The notes under the pieces were generated by a model. The model searched no databases. It was not told the origin of the DNA and saw nothing but the letters and a program-made list of their open reading frames with translations. From Kibdelosporangium sp040675465 (GTDB taxonomy: Bacteria; Actinomycetota; Actinomycetes; Mycobacteriales; Pseudonocardiaceae), in the NCBI RefSeq assembly GCF_040675465.1, contig NZ_JBFAPA010000022.1:124001-188000 (forward strand): a stretch of DNA of 64,000 nucleotides, written 5' to 3'. Positions 51,128-60,660 of this stretch are shown one piece after another. The position numbers and the translations under genes were made by a program. Each line of letters begins with the position of its first letter. Position 1 is the stretch's first letter.

Positions 51128-52274
51128 GCCGCGAGCTTAGGGACCGCACCAGCTCCTCGTCCACTTCGACCCCGAGGCCCGGTCCGGTGGGCACGGTGGC
51201 CATGCCGTCGGCGATCTTCACCGTCTCCCCGGTGGCGTACACGGAGTCGATGAACTGCCGTCCATTCAGGTCCACCGGGGTGTCCACACCGAAGGCCGAG
51301 AACAGGTGCAGGGACGCGGCCAGGCCCAGGTCGGAGTCGGTGAGGCCGGAACCCATCACGCGGACGCCGCTGTCCTGTGCCAGCTGGCAAAGCCGCCGCG
51401 ACAACGTCAAACCCCCGCTGCGCTGGACTTTCGCGATGGCCACGTCGACCGCGCCCAGCCGCACGAACGTGGACATGTCGGTGGGGTGCCGCAGGCTCTC
51501 GTCCAGCGCCACCGGGATGGCCGAGCGGTCGCGCAGGCGTTGCAGCCCGGCGACATCGTTGGCGGGCAAGGGTTGTTCGAACGCGGTCACGCCCAAGTCC
51601 GCCAGGGCGTGGGAGATCCGCACGGCCTCGCCCACCGAATAGGCCTGGTTGGCGTCCACCCACAGCGGCGCGTCGGGGGCGGCGGAACGGACCGCGGCCA
51701 CGATCGCGAGGTCGACCTCCTCGGCGTGCAGCCCGATCTTGACCTTGAACGCCCGGTAGCCGAGGTCTGAACCTTCGGCCACGGCCGCGGCGACCTCGGA
51801 CGGCCCCTGCCCGGACACCACCCAGCCCAGCTGGATCGAGGACAGCCGGCGCTGACCCCACAGCACGCCGACCGCAACGCCCAAAGCCCGCCCCAGCAGG
51901 TCGTGCAGCGCGACGTCGACTGCGGACTTGGCCAGCGGCGACCCGATGGAGAAACCGCGGTTGATCGCCCGGTCGAACGCCGTTGTGACGCCGTCGAGGT
52001 CCCACGCGGGCAGCCCGATGATCGCGGGCGCGAGGTAGCCGTCGATCGTGCTGACGATCGACTCCTGCGTCTCGTAGGTCCACGCGGGGATCGGCGTCGC
52101 CTCGCCCCAGCCGAAGTGGTCGCCCGCCGTCACCTTGACCAGTACGCGGATGCTGGGCTTGCCCACGGTCGCGATCGACCCGCCGGACACGCCGAACGAC
52201 CGCAGCGTCGGCAGCGGTACGGCGAATGTCTCAACGCGGTCGATCGTGAGTCCGTCCAGAGTCACAGTGTTCAA
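51120..52274 (-). CDS. enolase-superfamily enzyme, muconate-lactonizing subgroup
   Basis: The product has 384 residues from TTG 52274 (overlapping the LacI stop as TTGA; GTG 52265 is an alternative). The MLE-subgroup active site is complete: KxK at Lys177/Lys179 (FKVKIG), metal ligands Asp207 (WVDANQAY), Glu233 (FEQPLP) and Asp258 (ALDES), and Lys282 (AIAKVQ). The subgroup includes muconate cycloisomerases, dipeptide epimerases and N-acylamino-acid racemases, so the reaction (syn proton abstraction or lactonisation) is not fixed by sequence. A dienelactone hydrolase downstream would favour a lactone pathway. Confidence 0.88.
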   Translation of the reverse strand: MNTVTLDGLTIDRVETFAVPLPTLRSFGVSGGSIATVGKPSIRVLVKVTAGDHFGWGEATPIPAWTYETQESIVSTIDGYLAPAIIGLPAWDLDGVTTAFDRAINRGFSIGSPLAKSAVDVALHDLLGRALGVAVGVLWGQRRLSSIQLGWVVSGQGPSEVAAAVAEGSDLGYRAFKVKIGLHAEEVDLAIVAAVRSAAPDAPLWVDANQAYSVGEAVRISHALADLGVTAFEQPLPANDVAGLQRLRDRSAIPVALDESLRHPTDMSTFVRLGAVDVAIAKVQRSGGLTLSRRLCQLAQDSGVRVMGSGLTDSDLGLAASLHLFSAFGVDTPVDLNGRQFIDSVYATGETVKIADGMATVPTGPGLGVEVDEELVRSLSSRHG

Positions 52275-53308
52275 TTTCCTGGGGGCACCCTTCCTGTGCT
52301 CGCCCGGATGACGACCTCGCCCGCCACCCGGAGGATTCGCCTGCGCCGTCCGGAGTCCCGCAACGCGAGCTCCATCGCCCGTTCGCCCAGTTGTTCCAAC
52401 GGCAACGCCACCGTGGTCAGCGCGGGGGTCAGGTCCCGGACAATGGGAATGTCGTCGAACCCGGCGATGGAGACATCCCCTGGTACGGACATCCCCTTGT
52501 CCCGCAACGCCGACAGCGCGCCGATCGCCATCACGTCGGTCACCGCGAAAACGCAGGTCGCGGCCAGGCCGCGGGTCAGCAGCGTGTTCATCGCGTCGTA
52601 GCCGCCGTCCCGGGTGAACCCGGCCTCGACGATGTCCTCTTCGGACAGTGTCAGGCCTGCCGAGGCGAGCGTCGAGCGGAACCCGGCGATGCGGTCGGAC
52701 ACCGTGGTCAAGTCCCTGGGACCGGCCAGAACGGCGAACCGGCGATGGCCCATTTCCAGCAGTGCCTTAGCCAATGCGGCCGCCCCCTCTCGGTTCTCTG
52801 GCAGGACACTGTCAACGCGTAGGCTTCGGTGTCGTGAGACCACCGCGACCCGCCCGCCGCCCCGCAGGTACGGGTCGATCTCGGCGGCCAGTGAACGCTC
52901 CCAGGACTTGTCCTCGAAGCCGGAACCGATCAAGAGGATCGCCGGCGCACGCTGGGCCCGCAGCATGGAAACGTACGCGACCTCGCGATCGGCATCGCGG
53001 AAAGTGCTGGCCAGCATGACAAGCAGGCCGTTGTCCCCGGCCACGCGCATGATTCCCCGTGCGATCATGGCGAAGTACGGGTCGGACACGTCGTGGCAGA
53101 TGACCCCGACCGTCCGCCGGGAGGCGCCCGCGAGCGCCTGGGCATGCGCATTCGGTGCGTACGCAAGGCGTCCGGCCGCGTCCTGCACGCGCGCGCGCAG
53201 GTCGTCCCGGACGTTCGCCGACCCGTTGAGCACGCGGGACACGGTCGCGGGGGACACGGCGGCGGCGCGGGCGACGTCCTGCAACGTCACGTGCGTCCGG
53301 TCGGCCAT
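52271..53308 (-). CDS. LacI-family transcriptional repressor
   Basis: The product has 345 residues. The headpiece (HVTLQDVARAAAVSPATVSR, then VLNGSANVRDDLRARV) is a classical LacI helix-turn-helix with hinge helix. The ligand domain starts RTVGVICHDVSDPYFAMI and ends with the C-terminal LPLEQLGERAMEL. It heads the operon with the enolase-like and DLH genes (4-base overlap) and is divergent from the ABC transporter genes. Three AAGCGCTT operator sites lie in the 183-base gap, so it almost certainly represses both units and itself. Confidence 0.93.
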   Translation of the reverse strand: MADRTHVTLQDVARAAAVSPATVSRVLNGSANVRDDLRARVQDAAGRLAYAPNAHAQALAGASRRTVGVICHDVSDPYFAMIARGIMRVAGDNGLLVMLASTFRDADREVAYVSMLRAQRAPAILLIGSGFEDKSWERSLAAEIDPYLRGGGRVAVVSRHRSLRVDSVLPENREGAAALAKALLEMGHRRFAVLAGPRDLTTVSDRIAGFRSTLASAGLTLSEEDIVEAGFTRDGGYDAMNTLLTRGLAATCVFAVTDVMAIGALSALRDKGMSVPGDVSIAGFDDIPIVRDLTPALTTVALPLEQLGERAMELALRDSGRRRRILRVAGEVVIRASTGRVPPGN

Positions 53309-53374
53309 CGGCGCTCCACTTCTTGACCTGCCGTACTTCTTGACCTGCCGTGCGGGCCCTGTTTACTCTAGCGC

Positions 53375-53445
53375 AGAAAGCGCTTTCTGAAAGCGCTTTC
53401 AGAAATCCGCTGGAGGCGCTTCTAGCTGCGGGTAAGCGCTTTCAC
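53375..53445. promoter_or_regulatory. triple LacI operator
   Basis: AGAAAGCGCTTTCT (53375-53388) and TGAAAGCGCTTTCA (53388-53401) are perfect palindromes sharing one base, with centres 13 bases apart. A third, partial site (GTAAGCGCTTTCAC, 53432-53445) is centred about 44 bases further on, close to four helical turns. Confidence 0.85.
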
Positions 53446-53491
53446 GTATGCGAAATGAAAGAGGATTCCCTGACCGGGAAGGCGGAGGGGT

Positions 53492-54346
53492 ATGGCGGTG
53501 CGGGGCACGCGAGCGGCGCCGGCGGGGGTGGCCGAGCGCAGCCGTCCGGGAACGGGCGCGCGTGCCGTGCGGTTCATCCACCAGATCTGGCGTCCGGTCG
53601 CGCTGCTGGCGCTGTTGTTCGTGGTCTGGTGGGTGGTCACCGCCGCCGAGTGGGTCGAGCCCTATCTGGTCGCCTCCCCCGGGGATGCCTTCGACACGAT
53701 CCTCGCCAAGCCGGAGTACTTCTGGGACAACACACTGGTGACGCTGTGGGAGACCATCGCGGGTTTCCTGCTGGCCATCTTGATCGGCGTGCTCGGCGCG
53801 GTGTTCATGGTGTACTCGCCGACGGTCGAGCGCACGTTCTACCCGTTGCTGCTGTTCGCCCAGGTGATCCCGAAGATCGCGATCGCGCCGCTGTTCATCG
53901 TCTGGTTCGGCACCGGCCTGACGCCCAAGATCATCGTCGCCGTGCTGATGGCGTTCTTCCCGGTGGTGATCTCCATGGTCACCGGCCTGAAGTCGATCGA
54001 CCCGGAGATGCTGCAGCTGGCGTCGACCATGGGGGCCGGGCCGGTGAGCACGTTCGTCAAGATCCGGCTGCCCGCGTCGCTGCCGCACCTGTTCTCCGGG
54101 CTGAAGGTCGGCGTGACGCTCGCGGTCACCGGCGCCGTGGTCGGCGAGTTCGTCGGCGCGAACGAGGGGCTGGGTTTCGTGATCCAGCAGGCCAACGGCA
54201 ACTTCGACACGCCGACCCTGTTCGCCGGCCTGATCATCATGTCCGCACTCGGTCTGCTGCTGTTCGCGGTGGTCGAGGTGATCGAGGCCCTTGTTCTCCC
54301 CTGGCACGCCAGCCGCCGTATCGACGCCGCTACGACCAGCATGTGA
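53492..54346 (+). CDS. ABC transporter permease, NitT/TauT type
   Basis: The product has 284 residues with six membrane helices and the EAA-loop of BPD permeases (LASTMGAGPVSTFVKIRLPA). The N-terminal 30 residues are Pro/Arg-rich and cytoplasmic. GGAGGGG lies just upstream of ATG 53492. It belongs to the NitT/TauT/SsuC family that imports nitrate, taurine, sulfonates, or thiamine precursors. It is followed by its substrate-binding protein and ATPase in one operon. Confidence 0.9.
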   Translation: MAVRGTRAAPAGVAERSRPGTGARAVRFIHQIWRPVALLALLFVVWWVVTAAEWVEPYLVASPGDAFDTILAKPEYFWDNTLVTLWETIAGFLLAILIGVLGAVFMVYSPTVERTFYPLLLFAQVIPKIAIAPLFIVWFGTGLTPKIIVAVLMAFFPVVISMVTGLKSIDPEMLQLASTMGAGPVSTFVKIRLPASLPHLFSGLKVGVTLAVTGAVVGEFVGANEGLGFVIQQANGNFDTPTLFAGLIIMSALGLLLFAVVEVIEALVLPWHASRRIDAATTSM

Positions 54347-54361
54347 AAAGGGAGTTCCACC

Positions 54362-55378
54362 ATGAGGTTCCGCACGCTCACCGCGGCAGTGGCGTTACTG
54401 GCGCTGGCCGCCGGCTGTGGCAGCAGCGGGGGCGAGAAGACCACCAGCAGCGAGGGAAAGCAGCTGGACAAGGTCACCCTCACGCTGAACTGGTACCCGT
54501 ACGGTGAACACGCGCCGTTCTACTACGGCAAGGCACAGAAGATCTACGAGAAGCACGGCATCGACCTGACCATCAACGCGGGCCAGGGCTCGCAGAAGAC
54601 CATCCAGGCCACCGCGGCCGGGCAGAACGACTTCGGCTGGGCGGACACGCCCGCGTTGCTCGCCGGGGTGGGCACCGGCATGAAGGTCAAGAGCGTCGGC
54701 GTGTTCCTGCAGACCACGCCGTCGGCCGTGCAGTTCTTCAGCGACAAGAACATCAAGTCGCCCGCCGACCTGAAGGGCAAGACCATCGCGAGCACCGCCG
54801 GTGACGCGCTGAGCAAGACCTTCCCGGCCTTCCTCAAGGTGAACGGCCTGCAGGCGTCCGACGTGAAGCTCCAGAACCTTGACGCCGCGGGCAAGATGGC
54901 TGCTGTGCTGTCAAGCCAGACCGACGCGTTGCTCGGCTTCGCCACCGACCAGGGCCCGACGATCCAGGAGAAGGGCAAGAAACCCGTCTCCTACCTGAAG
55001 TTCGCCGACTTCGGGCTGAACTTCTACTCCAACGGCCTGCTCACCTCGGTGAAGAACCTGTCGGAGAAGAAGGACCTGGTGACCCGGATGGTCGCGGCCA
55101 CCAGCGAGGCGTGGACGGCCGCCGGCGCCAACGAGAGCGGCGCGGTGGACGCGATGAAGGGCGCCTCGGAACAGCTTCCGTCGCCGACGGTGCTCAAGGA
55201 GCAGTTCAGCGCCACGCTCAAGCTGCTGCACACCCCCGCCACCGAAGGAAAAGCGCCGGGTGTCAACGACGAAGGCGACTGGCGCAAGACGATCCAGGTG
55301 TTCGCCGACGCCGGTGTGATCGACAAGGCCCAGGAACCGTCCGCGTACTGGGACGTCAGCTTCGCGCCGAAGGGATGA
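54362..55378 (+). CDS. NMT1-type substrate-binding lipoprotein
   Basis: The product has 338 residues. A lipoprotein signal (LLALAAGC, lipobox Cys20) precedes an NMT1/THI5-like domain starting KVTLTLNWYPYGEHAPFYYG. The GSQKTIQATAAGQNDFGWA segment is the usual ligand loop. Related proteins bind pyrimidine precursors, nitrate or sulfonates; the ligand cannot be fixed, but the partner enolase/DLH operon suggests a carboxylate or aromatic-derived substrate. It overlaps the ATPase gene by 4 bases (ATGA). Confidence 0.9.
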   Translation: MRFRTLTAAVALLALAAGCGSSGGEKTTSSEGKQLDKVTLTLNWYPYGEHAPFYYGKAQKIYEKHGIDLTINAGQGSQKTIQATAAGQNDFGWADTPALLAGVGTGMKVKSVGVFLQTTPSAVQFFSDKNIKSPADLKGKTIASTAGDALSKTFPAFLKVNGLQASDVKLQNLDAAGKMAAVLSSQTDALLGFATDQGPTIQEKGKKPVSYLKFADFGLNFYSNGLLTSVKNLSEKKDLVTRMVAATSEAWTAAGANESGAVDAMKGASEQLPSPTVLKEQFSATLKLLHTPATEGKAPGVNDEGDWRKTIQVFADAGVIDKAQEPSAYWDVSFAPKG

Positions 55379-56199
55379 GGATGCCCGGCCAGGCACCCGC
55401 GATGGTTGAGATGGACACCACCCGGAAAGACAGCACGGTAGACCTTCAGGACGTCTCGGTTCGTTTTCGTACCAAGAAAATGGACGTGACCGCGCTGCAC
55501 GACGTCTCGCTGAGCGTCAGGCAGGGGGAGTTCATCGCCATCGTCGGGCCGTCCGGCTGTGGCAAGTCCACTTTGCTCAAACTGGTCTCCGGCCTGCTCA
55601 AGCCGTCCGCTGGGCAGGTGGAGTTGCTGGGCGAGGAGGTTCGCGGCCCGCGCCGCGACATCGGCTACGTGTTCCAGCGGGCCGCCCTGCTGGACTGGCG
55701 CTCGGCCCGCCGCAACATCCTGCTGCAGGCCGAGATGCGCAGGATGCCGGCCACCGAGGCCCGCGAACGTGCGGACGAGCTGATCGCGATGACCGGCCTG
55801 ACCGGTTTCGAGGACGCTTACCCGTACGAGCTTTCCGGCGGTATGCAACAACGTGTGGCCCTGTGCCGGGCGTTGCTGCACCGCCCCCCGGTTCTGCTGA
55901 TGGACGAGCCGTTCGGCGCGCTGGACGCGCTCACCCGTGAGCAGATGAACATCGAGCTGCGTCGAATTTGGCGCGAAACGGGGACAACTGTCCTCCTGGT
56001 CACCCACTCGATCCCCGAGGCCGTCTACCTCGCGGACCGGGTAGTGGTCATGACACCCCGCCCTGGCACGGTCGACGAGCTGATCGCTGTCGATTTGCCA
56101 GTTGAACGAGACTACGGCAAAACCATGGCCGAGCCTGAGTTCGCAAGGGTCACTGGCCGTATTCGAGATCTGCTGGGCGCCGCCACCAGTAACGATTGA
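55375..56199 (+). CDS. ABC transporter ATP-binding protein
   Basis: The product has 274 residues from ATG 55375; ATG 55381, six bases later, has better spacing from AAGGG and may be the true start. All ATPase motifs are present: Walker A GPSGCGKSTLLK, Q-loop VFQRAALLDW, signature LSGGMQQRVALCRAL, Walker B VLLMDEPFGALDALT, and the H-loop LLVTHSIPEA. It is of the SsuB/TauB type that serves NitT/TauT permeases, and it completes the importer divergent from the LacI gene. Confidence 0.92.
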   Translation: MRMPGQAPAMVEMDTTRKDSTVDLQDVSVRFRTKKMDVTALHDVSLSVRQGEFIAIVGPSGCGKSTLLKLVSGLLKPSAGQVELLGEEVRGPRRDIGYVFQRAALLDWRSARRNILLQAEMRRMPATEARERADELIAMTGLTGFEDAYPYELSGGMQQRVALCRALLHRPPVLLMDEPFGALDALTREQMNIELRRIWRETGTTVLLVTHSIPEAVYLADRVVVMTPRPGTVDELIAVDLPVERDYGKTMAEPEFARVTGRIRDLLGAATSND

Positions 56200-56235
56200 A
56201 CCCGTCGACTGTGTTGCACCTGGAGGGATCCAACA

Positions 56236-57195
56236 ATGAAGGCACGTTCCGTCTTAGTCGTCGCCGCCAGCGTGGCCTGCACCGCGCTCGGTGTGTTCGC
56301 CGTCCCGGCGAGCGCCGGCTTGACAACGTTCTGCGAGGGGGAGGCCGGGGCTGTGACGGTCCCGGGCGACCTGAGAGTCGCGGCCACCAAGTCCTGCGTC
56401 CTGGACGGCACCATCGTCACCGGGACCGTCACCGTTGAGCCGGGTGCGAACCTGGTGATCACCGGTGGCAACTTCCAGCGTGAGGTCATGCTGCAGGACG
56501 ACGCCTTCTTCGACGCCAAGGGAACCACGTTCGGCAGCACCGTGACCGCGGTGGACGCCTACGGGTTCTACCTGGCCGACACGAAGTCAGGCAACGTCAA
56601 GGTGTCCGCGAACCAGCACCCCGATCGCGGTACGTACGCCTACCTGAACACCGCCACCGTCAACGGTGAGCTCAACTCCAGCGTGGGCGAGGTGTACGCG
56701 GAGAACAGCCAGCTGGGCAGCGTCACCGGGACCAATGTGTCCTATGTGGACCTGATCAGCACCGTCGTGAACCAGAACCTGACCGTGTCCGGTGCCAGGC
56801 TCGGCGGCGTGTTCTGCGCCGGTGAGGTGTACGGCAACACCTCGTACACCGGCAACCAGGGCGCGCTGCAGATCGGCGCCGACGGCCCGATCGCGTCCTG
56901 CGGGCAGGCCAGCTTCTTCAACGGCAACGTCACGGCGTCCGGCAACACCGGTGGCGTCACGGTGAGCAACACCATCATCCGTGGCAACCTGGCCGGTGTG
57001 GACAACGACCCGGCACCGGCAGGCGAGAACAACCGCGTCCGTGGCACCATCTCGGGCCAGTTCGTCAACCTCGCCCCGCCCGCCGCGGCCCGTGCCGCGG
57101 CCGCTGCCGCACCGCAGCACAACCCGGACGTGATGACCGGCCGCAAGTCCGACGCGCTCGCCGAGGCGCACGCTGCCGGACCGGCACACCTGTAA
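56236..57195 (+). CDS. secreted beta-solenoid-like protein, function unknown
   Basis: The product has 319 residues; ATG 56236 follows GGAGGG (56222-56227). A signal peptide (1-27, VPASA) precedes a Gly/Thr/Val/Asn-rich region with short repeats of the form GxxxVTxNxxVxG, typical of a single-stranded beta-helix (for example VTGTVTVEPGANLVITGG and NGNVTASGNTGGVTVSN). The C-terminus is an Ala-rich tail. I do not recognise the family; similar actinobacterial secreted proteins are annotated hypothetical. It starts 36 bases after the ABC ATPase stop. Confidence 0.75.
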   Translation: MKARSVLVVAASVACTALGVFAVPASAGLTTFCEGEAGAVTVPGDLRVAATKSCVLDGTIVTGTVTVEPGANLVITGGNFQREVMLQDDAFFDAKGTTFGSTVTAVDAYGFYLADTKSGNVKVSANQHPDRGTYAYLNTATVNGELNSSVGEVYAENSQLGSVTGTNVSYVDLISTVVNQNLTVSGARLGGVFCAGEVYGNTSYTGNQGALQIGADGPIASCGQASFFNGNVTASGNTGGVTVSNTIIRGNLAGVDNDPAPAGENNRVRGTISGQFVNLAPPAAARAAAAAAPQHNPDVMTGRKSDALAEAHAAGPAHL

Positions 57196-57208
57196 GCACT
57201 CACGCAAG

Positions 57209-60200
57209 ATGGCTTCCGCCGCGCGCATGAGGGCGTTGGTTTTCGCTGTGCTGCTCCTGGTCGGGCTCTTCGGGGTCCCGGCGACCGCGGCCACCCCGCG
57301 GTTCACCGCGTTGGTGTTCTCCAAGACCACCAACTTCCGGCACGAGAACATTCCCTACGCCAACGCGGCGCTGCGCAAGCTGGCGGACGAGAACAACTTC
57401 GCCGTCGAGTTCACCGAGGACTCGGCGGCGTTCTCGGACGCCAACCTCGCTCGCTTCCAGCTGATCATCTTCAACAACACCAACTCCACCCCGCAGACCG
57501 GCAATTTGCTGAACGCCGATCAGCGGGGTGCCTTCCAGCGGTTCATCGAGCACGGCGGCGGCTGGATGGGCATGCACTCGGCCACCGCGAGCGAGCGCGA
57601 CTGGAGCTGGTTCGAGGGCCTCGCCGGGGCGATCTTCGACTTCCACCCGGTGATCCAGCCGGGCCGGGTGAAGGTCCTCGACCACGTCCATCCGTCCACG
57701 AAGCACCTTCCGGACCTGTGGGAGCTGGAAGGCGAGGAGTGGTACAACTGGAAGGTCAACCCGACCGGCAAGGTGCACGTGCTCGCGCAGGTGAAGGTGC
57801 GGGACGGCATAGAGGGGCTGACCCAGGGGGTGGACCACCCGTTCGCCTGGTGCCAGAACTACGACGGCGGCCGATCCTGGTACACCACCATCGGCCACCC
57901 GCCGTCGCGGTACTCCGATCCGGTGTACCTCAAGCACATCCTCGGTGGCATCGAGTGGGCGGCGGGCGTGGTGCCCGGCGACTGCTCGCCCACCAAGGAC
58001 AACATGTTCCAGAAGGTCCCGCTGGTGACCGAGGGCCTGGCCGACCCGTTCGAGCTGGCCGTGGCCGACGACCGCCGGGTGTTCTACATCCAGCGCACCG
58101 GTGCGCTCAAGATCCTCAACCAGGACACCCTGCGCACCACCACCGCGCTGGACTTCGCCTACACCCCGCAGATGACCAGCCAGTCGGACGGTCTGCTGGG
58201 GCTGGTGCTGGACAACAACTTCGCCCAGAACGGCTGGGTGTACCTGTTGTACTCGGACAAGGTCGACAAGAAGGAGAACCTGTCCAGGTTCACGGTGGTC
58301 GGTGACAAGGTCGACATGGCCAGTGAGAAGCGGCTGCTGGAGATCCCGACCTACCGCGACGAGAACCGCGCCAACTCGCACATGGCCGGCTCGCTGGCCA
58401 TGGACCGGCACGGGAACCTGTTCGTGGCAACGGGTGACAACACCGACCCGTTCAACTCCGACGGGTTCAACCCGATCGACGAGCGGCCGGGCCGCCGGTC
58501 GATGGACGCCCAGTCCACCGCGGGCAACACCAACGACCTGCGCGGCAAGGTCCTGCGGATCACCCCGCAGGCCGATGGGTCCTACACCATCCCGGCGGGC
58601 AACCTGTTCGCGCCGGGCACGGCGAAGACCCGTCCGGAGATCTACACGATGGGTCAGCGCAACCCGTTCCGGATCACGGTCGACCCGAAGACGGATGCGT
58701 TGATGGTGGCCGACTACGGGCCGGACGCGCGGGCGGCGAACCCGGACCGCGGTCCGGAAGGGACGGTCGAGTTCGCGCGGATCACCCATGCGAGCAACCA
58801 AGGGTGGCCGTACTGCATCGGCAACAACACCCCGTTCAACGACTACGACTTCGCGACCGGAGTGTCCGGGCCGAAGTTCGACTGCGGGCACCTGGTCAAC
58901 GACTCGCCCAACAACACGGGTCTGCGCGATCTGCCCCCGGCCGAGGCGCCGACGGTCTGGTACACGTACTCGCAGTCGGCGGAGTTCCCGGAACTGGGCA
59001 GTGGTGGTGGCGGGCCGATGTCCGGGCCGGTCTACTCCTACAACCCGGCCAACCCGCTGGTGACCAAGTTCCCGGAGTACTTCGACGGCAAGTGGTTCGT
59101 CTACGAGCTGACCCGCGGGTACTTCAAGACTTTGTCGTTCCAGCGGACCGACCAGACCTTCGGCAACCCGCGGTTCCCCGCGGTCAACCAAGGGGATCTG
59201 CAGTCGATCAACAAGATCTTCACCAATATGTCGTGGATCCAGGCGTTCTCCGCGCACTTCGGGCCGGACGGGTCGCTGTATGTGATCGACTTCGGCGCTG
59301 GCAGCGGGACCGGGCGCGGGGCCAGCAACGAGGGCTCCGGGATCTACCGGATCGACTATGTCGCGAATGGACGGAGGCCCAACGCGAAGGTGTCGGTGGA
59401 CGCCGACTCCGGGCGGTACCCGTTGACGGTCAGGTTCTCCAGCGCCGGATCCGGTGGTGGGGACGGGGAAGCCGTCGACTACGCGTGGGACTTCGACGGC
59501 AACGGCACGATCGACTCCACCGAGGCCAACCCGACGTACGTTTATCAGGCGCCGGGCCGGTTCGACGCCCGGCTGACGGTGACGAGCCGCAAGAACGGGC
59601 TCACCGGGGTCGCCGTTTCGACCATCACGCCGGGGAACAGCCGTCCCGAGGTGAAGATCCTTTCGCCGCGGAACGGTGGCGCCTTCGAGTGGGGTGACAC
59701 CATCCCGTTCGAGGTCCAGGTGACCGACCGGGAGGACGGCCGGATCGACTGCTCGAAGGTCGTTGTGCAGTCGCAGCTCGGTCACGACCTGCACCTGCAC
59801 CCGATGGACAACACCACGGGCTGCCGGGGCGAGTTCAAGACCGACCAGGGCACGAGCCATGGCCCGGGGCAGAACCTGTTCGTCGCGATGGCCGTGCAGT
59901 ACACGGACAACGGCGGCGTGCGGAACACCCCGGCGCTGACCGGGTCCGCCCACATCGGACTGGAGCCCAAGCGCAAGGAGGCCGAGCACCACGAGGGCCT
60001 CGGTGGCGCACAAGGCGGTCCGACGGTGGTGAGCAACGCGTCGGCGTCGGCGGGCAAGCGGCTCGGTTCGATCCAGCACGGTGACTGGGTGTCCTACGAC
60101 CCGGTGAACCTGACCAACATCGACTCGGTGACGGTCGGGGTCTCCTCCGGTGGTCTCGGCGGCAGGATCGAGTTCCGCGCGGACTCGCCGGCCGGGCAGC

Positions 60201-60655
60201 TGCTGGGTTCGGTGGACGTGCCGAACACGGGTGACTGGAACAACGTCATCTCACCGACGGTGCCGTTGGTCAATCCCGGCCGGACGGTGAAGTTGTTCCT
60301 GGTCTTCACCAACCCCGCGTGGACGCCCGCCTCGCCCGACCTGATGTCGTTGGACTGGCTCAACCTCAACGGCAACGGCATGGCGAAACCCGGTACCACC
60401 GCGGACATCGCCGTGACCGCCACACCGACCAGCGGCACCGCGCCGCTGAGCGTGGCGCTCAAGGGAACGGCGACCGCACCGGCGGGCCGCACGATCACCG
60501 GGTACGCCTGGGACTTCGGCGACAACACCGCCGCGGGCTCGGGTGCGTCGGTTACCCACCAGTACACCAAGAAGGGAACCTACACAGCGCGACTGACCAC
60601 AACGGACAGTGCCGGAGTGCACACCGCCCGCACAGTCGTCGTGACCGTTTCCTGA
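57209..60655 (+). CDS. secreted ThuA/PQQ-sugar-dehydrogenase/PKD multidomain protein
   Basis: The product has 1148 residues. A signal peptide (about 1-28) is followed by a ThuA-like domain (about 32-255; ALVFSKTTNFRHENIPYANA, GGWMGMHSATASERDWSWF). Next comes a PQQ-dependent glucose/sorbosone-dehydrogenase beta-propeller (about 265-720; QSDGLLGLVLDNNF, RNPFRITVDPKTDAL, WPYCIGNN). A PKD domain (about 735-815; YAWDFDGNGTIDS), a DUF-like beta region, a CBM6-like module (about 965-1060; EAEHHEGLGG) and a final PKD domain (YAWDFGDNTAAGSG) complete it. Fusion of ThuA to a GDH propeller is frequent in actinobacteria and suggests extracellular oxidation of bound sugars. It is transcribed with or just after the beta-solenoid gene. 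Confidence 0.85.
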   Translation: MASAARMRALVFAVLLLVGLFGVPATAATPRFTALVFSKTTNFRHENIPYANAALRKLADENNFAVEFTEDSAAFSDANLARFQLIIFNNTNSTPQTGNLLNADQRGAFQRFIEHGGGWMGMHSATASERDWSWFEGLAGAIFDFHPVIQPGRVKVLDHVHPSTKHLPDLWELEGEEWYNWKVNPTGKVHVLAQVKVRDGIEGLTQGVDHPFAWCQNYDGGRSWYTTIGHPPSRYSDPVYLKHILGGIEWAAGVVPGDCSPTKDNMFQKVPLVTEGLADPFELAVADDRRVFYIQRTGALKILNQDTLRTTTALDFAYTPQMTSQSDGLLGLVLDNNFAQNGWVYLLYSDKVDKKENLSRFTVVGDKVDMASEKRLLEIPTYRDENRANSHMAGSLAMDRHGNLFVATGDNTDPFNSDGFNPIDERPGRRSMDAQSTAGNTNDLRGKVLRITPQADGSYTIPAGNLFAPGTAKTRPEIYTMGQRNPFRITVDPKTDALMVADYGPDARAANPDRGPEGTVEFARITHASNQGWPYCIGNNTPFNDYDFATGVSGPKFDCGHLVNDSPNNTGLRDLPPAEAPTVWYTYSQSAEFPELGSGGGGPMSGPVYSYNPANPLVTKFPEYFDGKWFVYELTRGYFKTLSFQRTDQTFGNPRFPAVNQGDLQSINKIFTNMSWIQAFSAHFGPDGSLYVIDFGAGSGTGRGASNEGSGIYRIDYVANGRRPNAKVSVDADSGRYPLTVRFSSAGSGGGDGEAVDYAWDFDGNGTIDSTEANPTYVYQAPGRFDARLTVTSRKNGLTGVAVSTITPGNSRPEVKILSPRNGGAFEWGDTIPFEVQVTDREDGRIDCSKVVVQSQLGHDLHLHPMDNTTGCRGEFKTDQGTSHGPGQNLFVAMAVQYTDNGGVRNTPALTGSAHIGLEPKRKEAEHHEGLGGAQGGPTVVSNASASAGKRLGSIQHGDWVSYDPVNLTNIDSVTVGVSSGGLGGRIEFRADSPAGQLLGSVDVPNTGDWNNVISPTVPLVNPGRTVKLFLVFTNPAWTPASPDLMSLDWLNLNGNGMAKPGTTADIAVTATPTSGTAPLSVALKGTATAPAGRTITGYAWDFGDNTAAGSGASVTHQYTKKGTYTARLTTTDSAGVHTARTVVVTVS

Positions 60656-60660
60656 GGTCC

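Noticed and set aside
53350..54507. 385-residue + frame over the permease gene
   Set aside because: It is out of frame with the clear BPD permease and starts inside the operator region; shadow composition.
57200..60079. 959-residue minus-strand open frame
   Set aside because: It is antisense to the ThuA/PQQ dehydrogenase gene, has Arg/Val/His-rich shadow composition and no recognisable domain.
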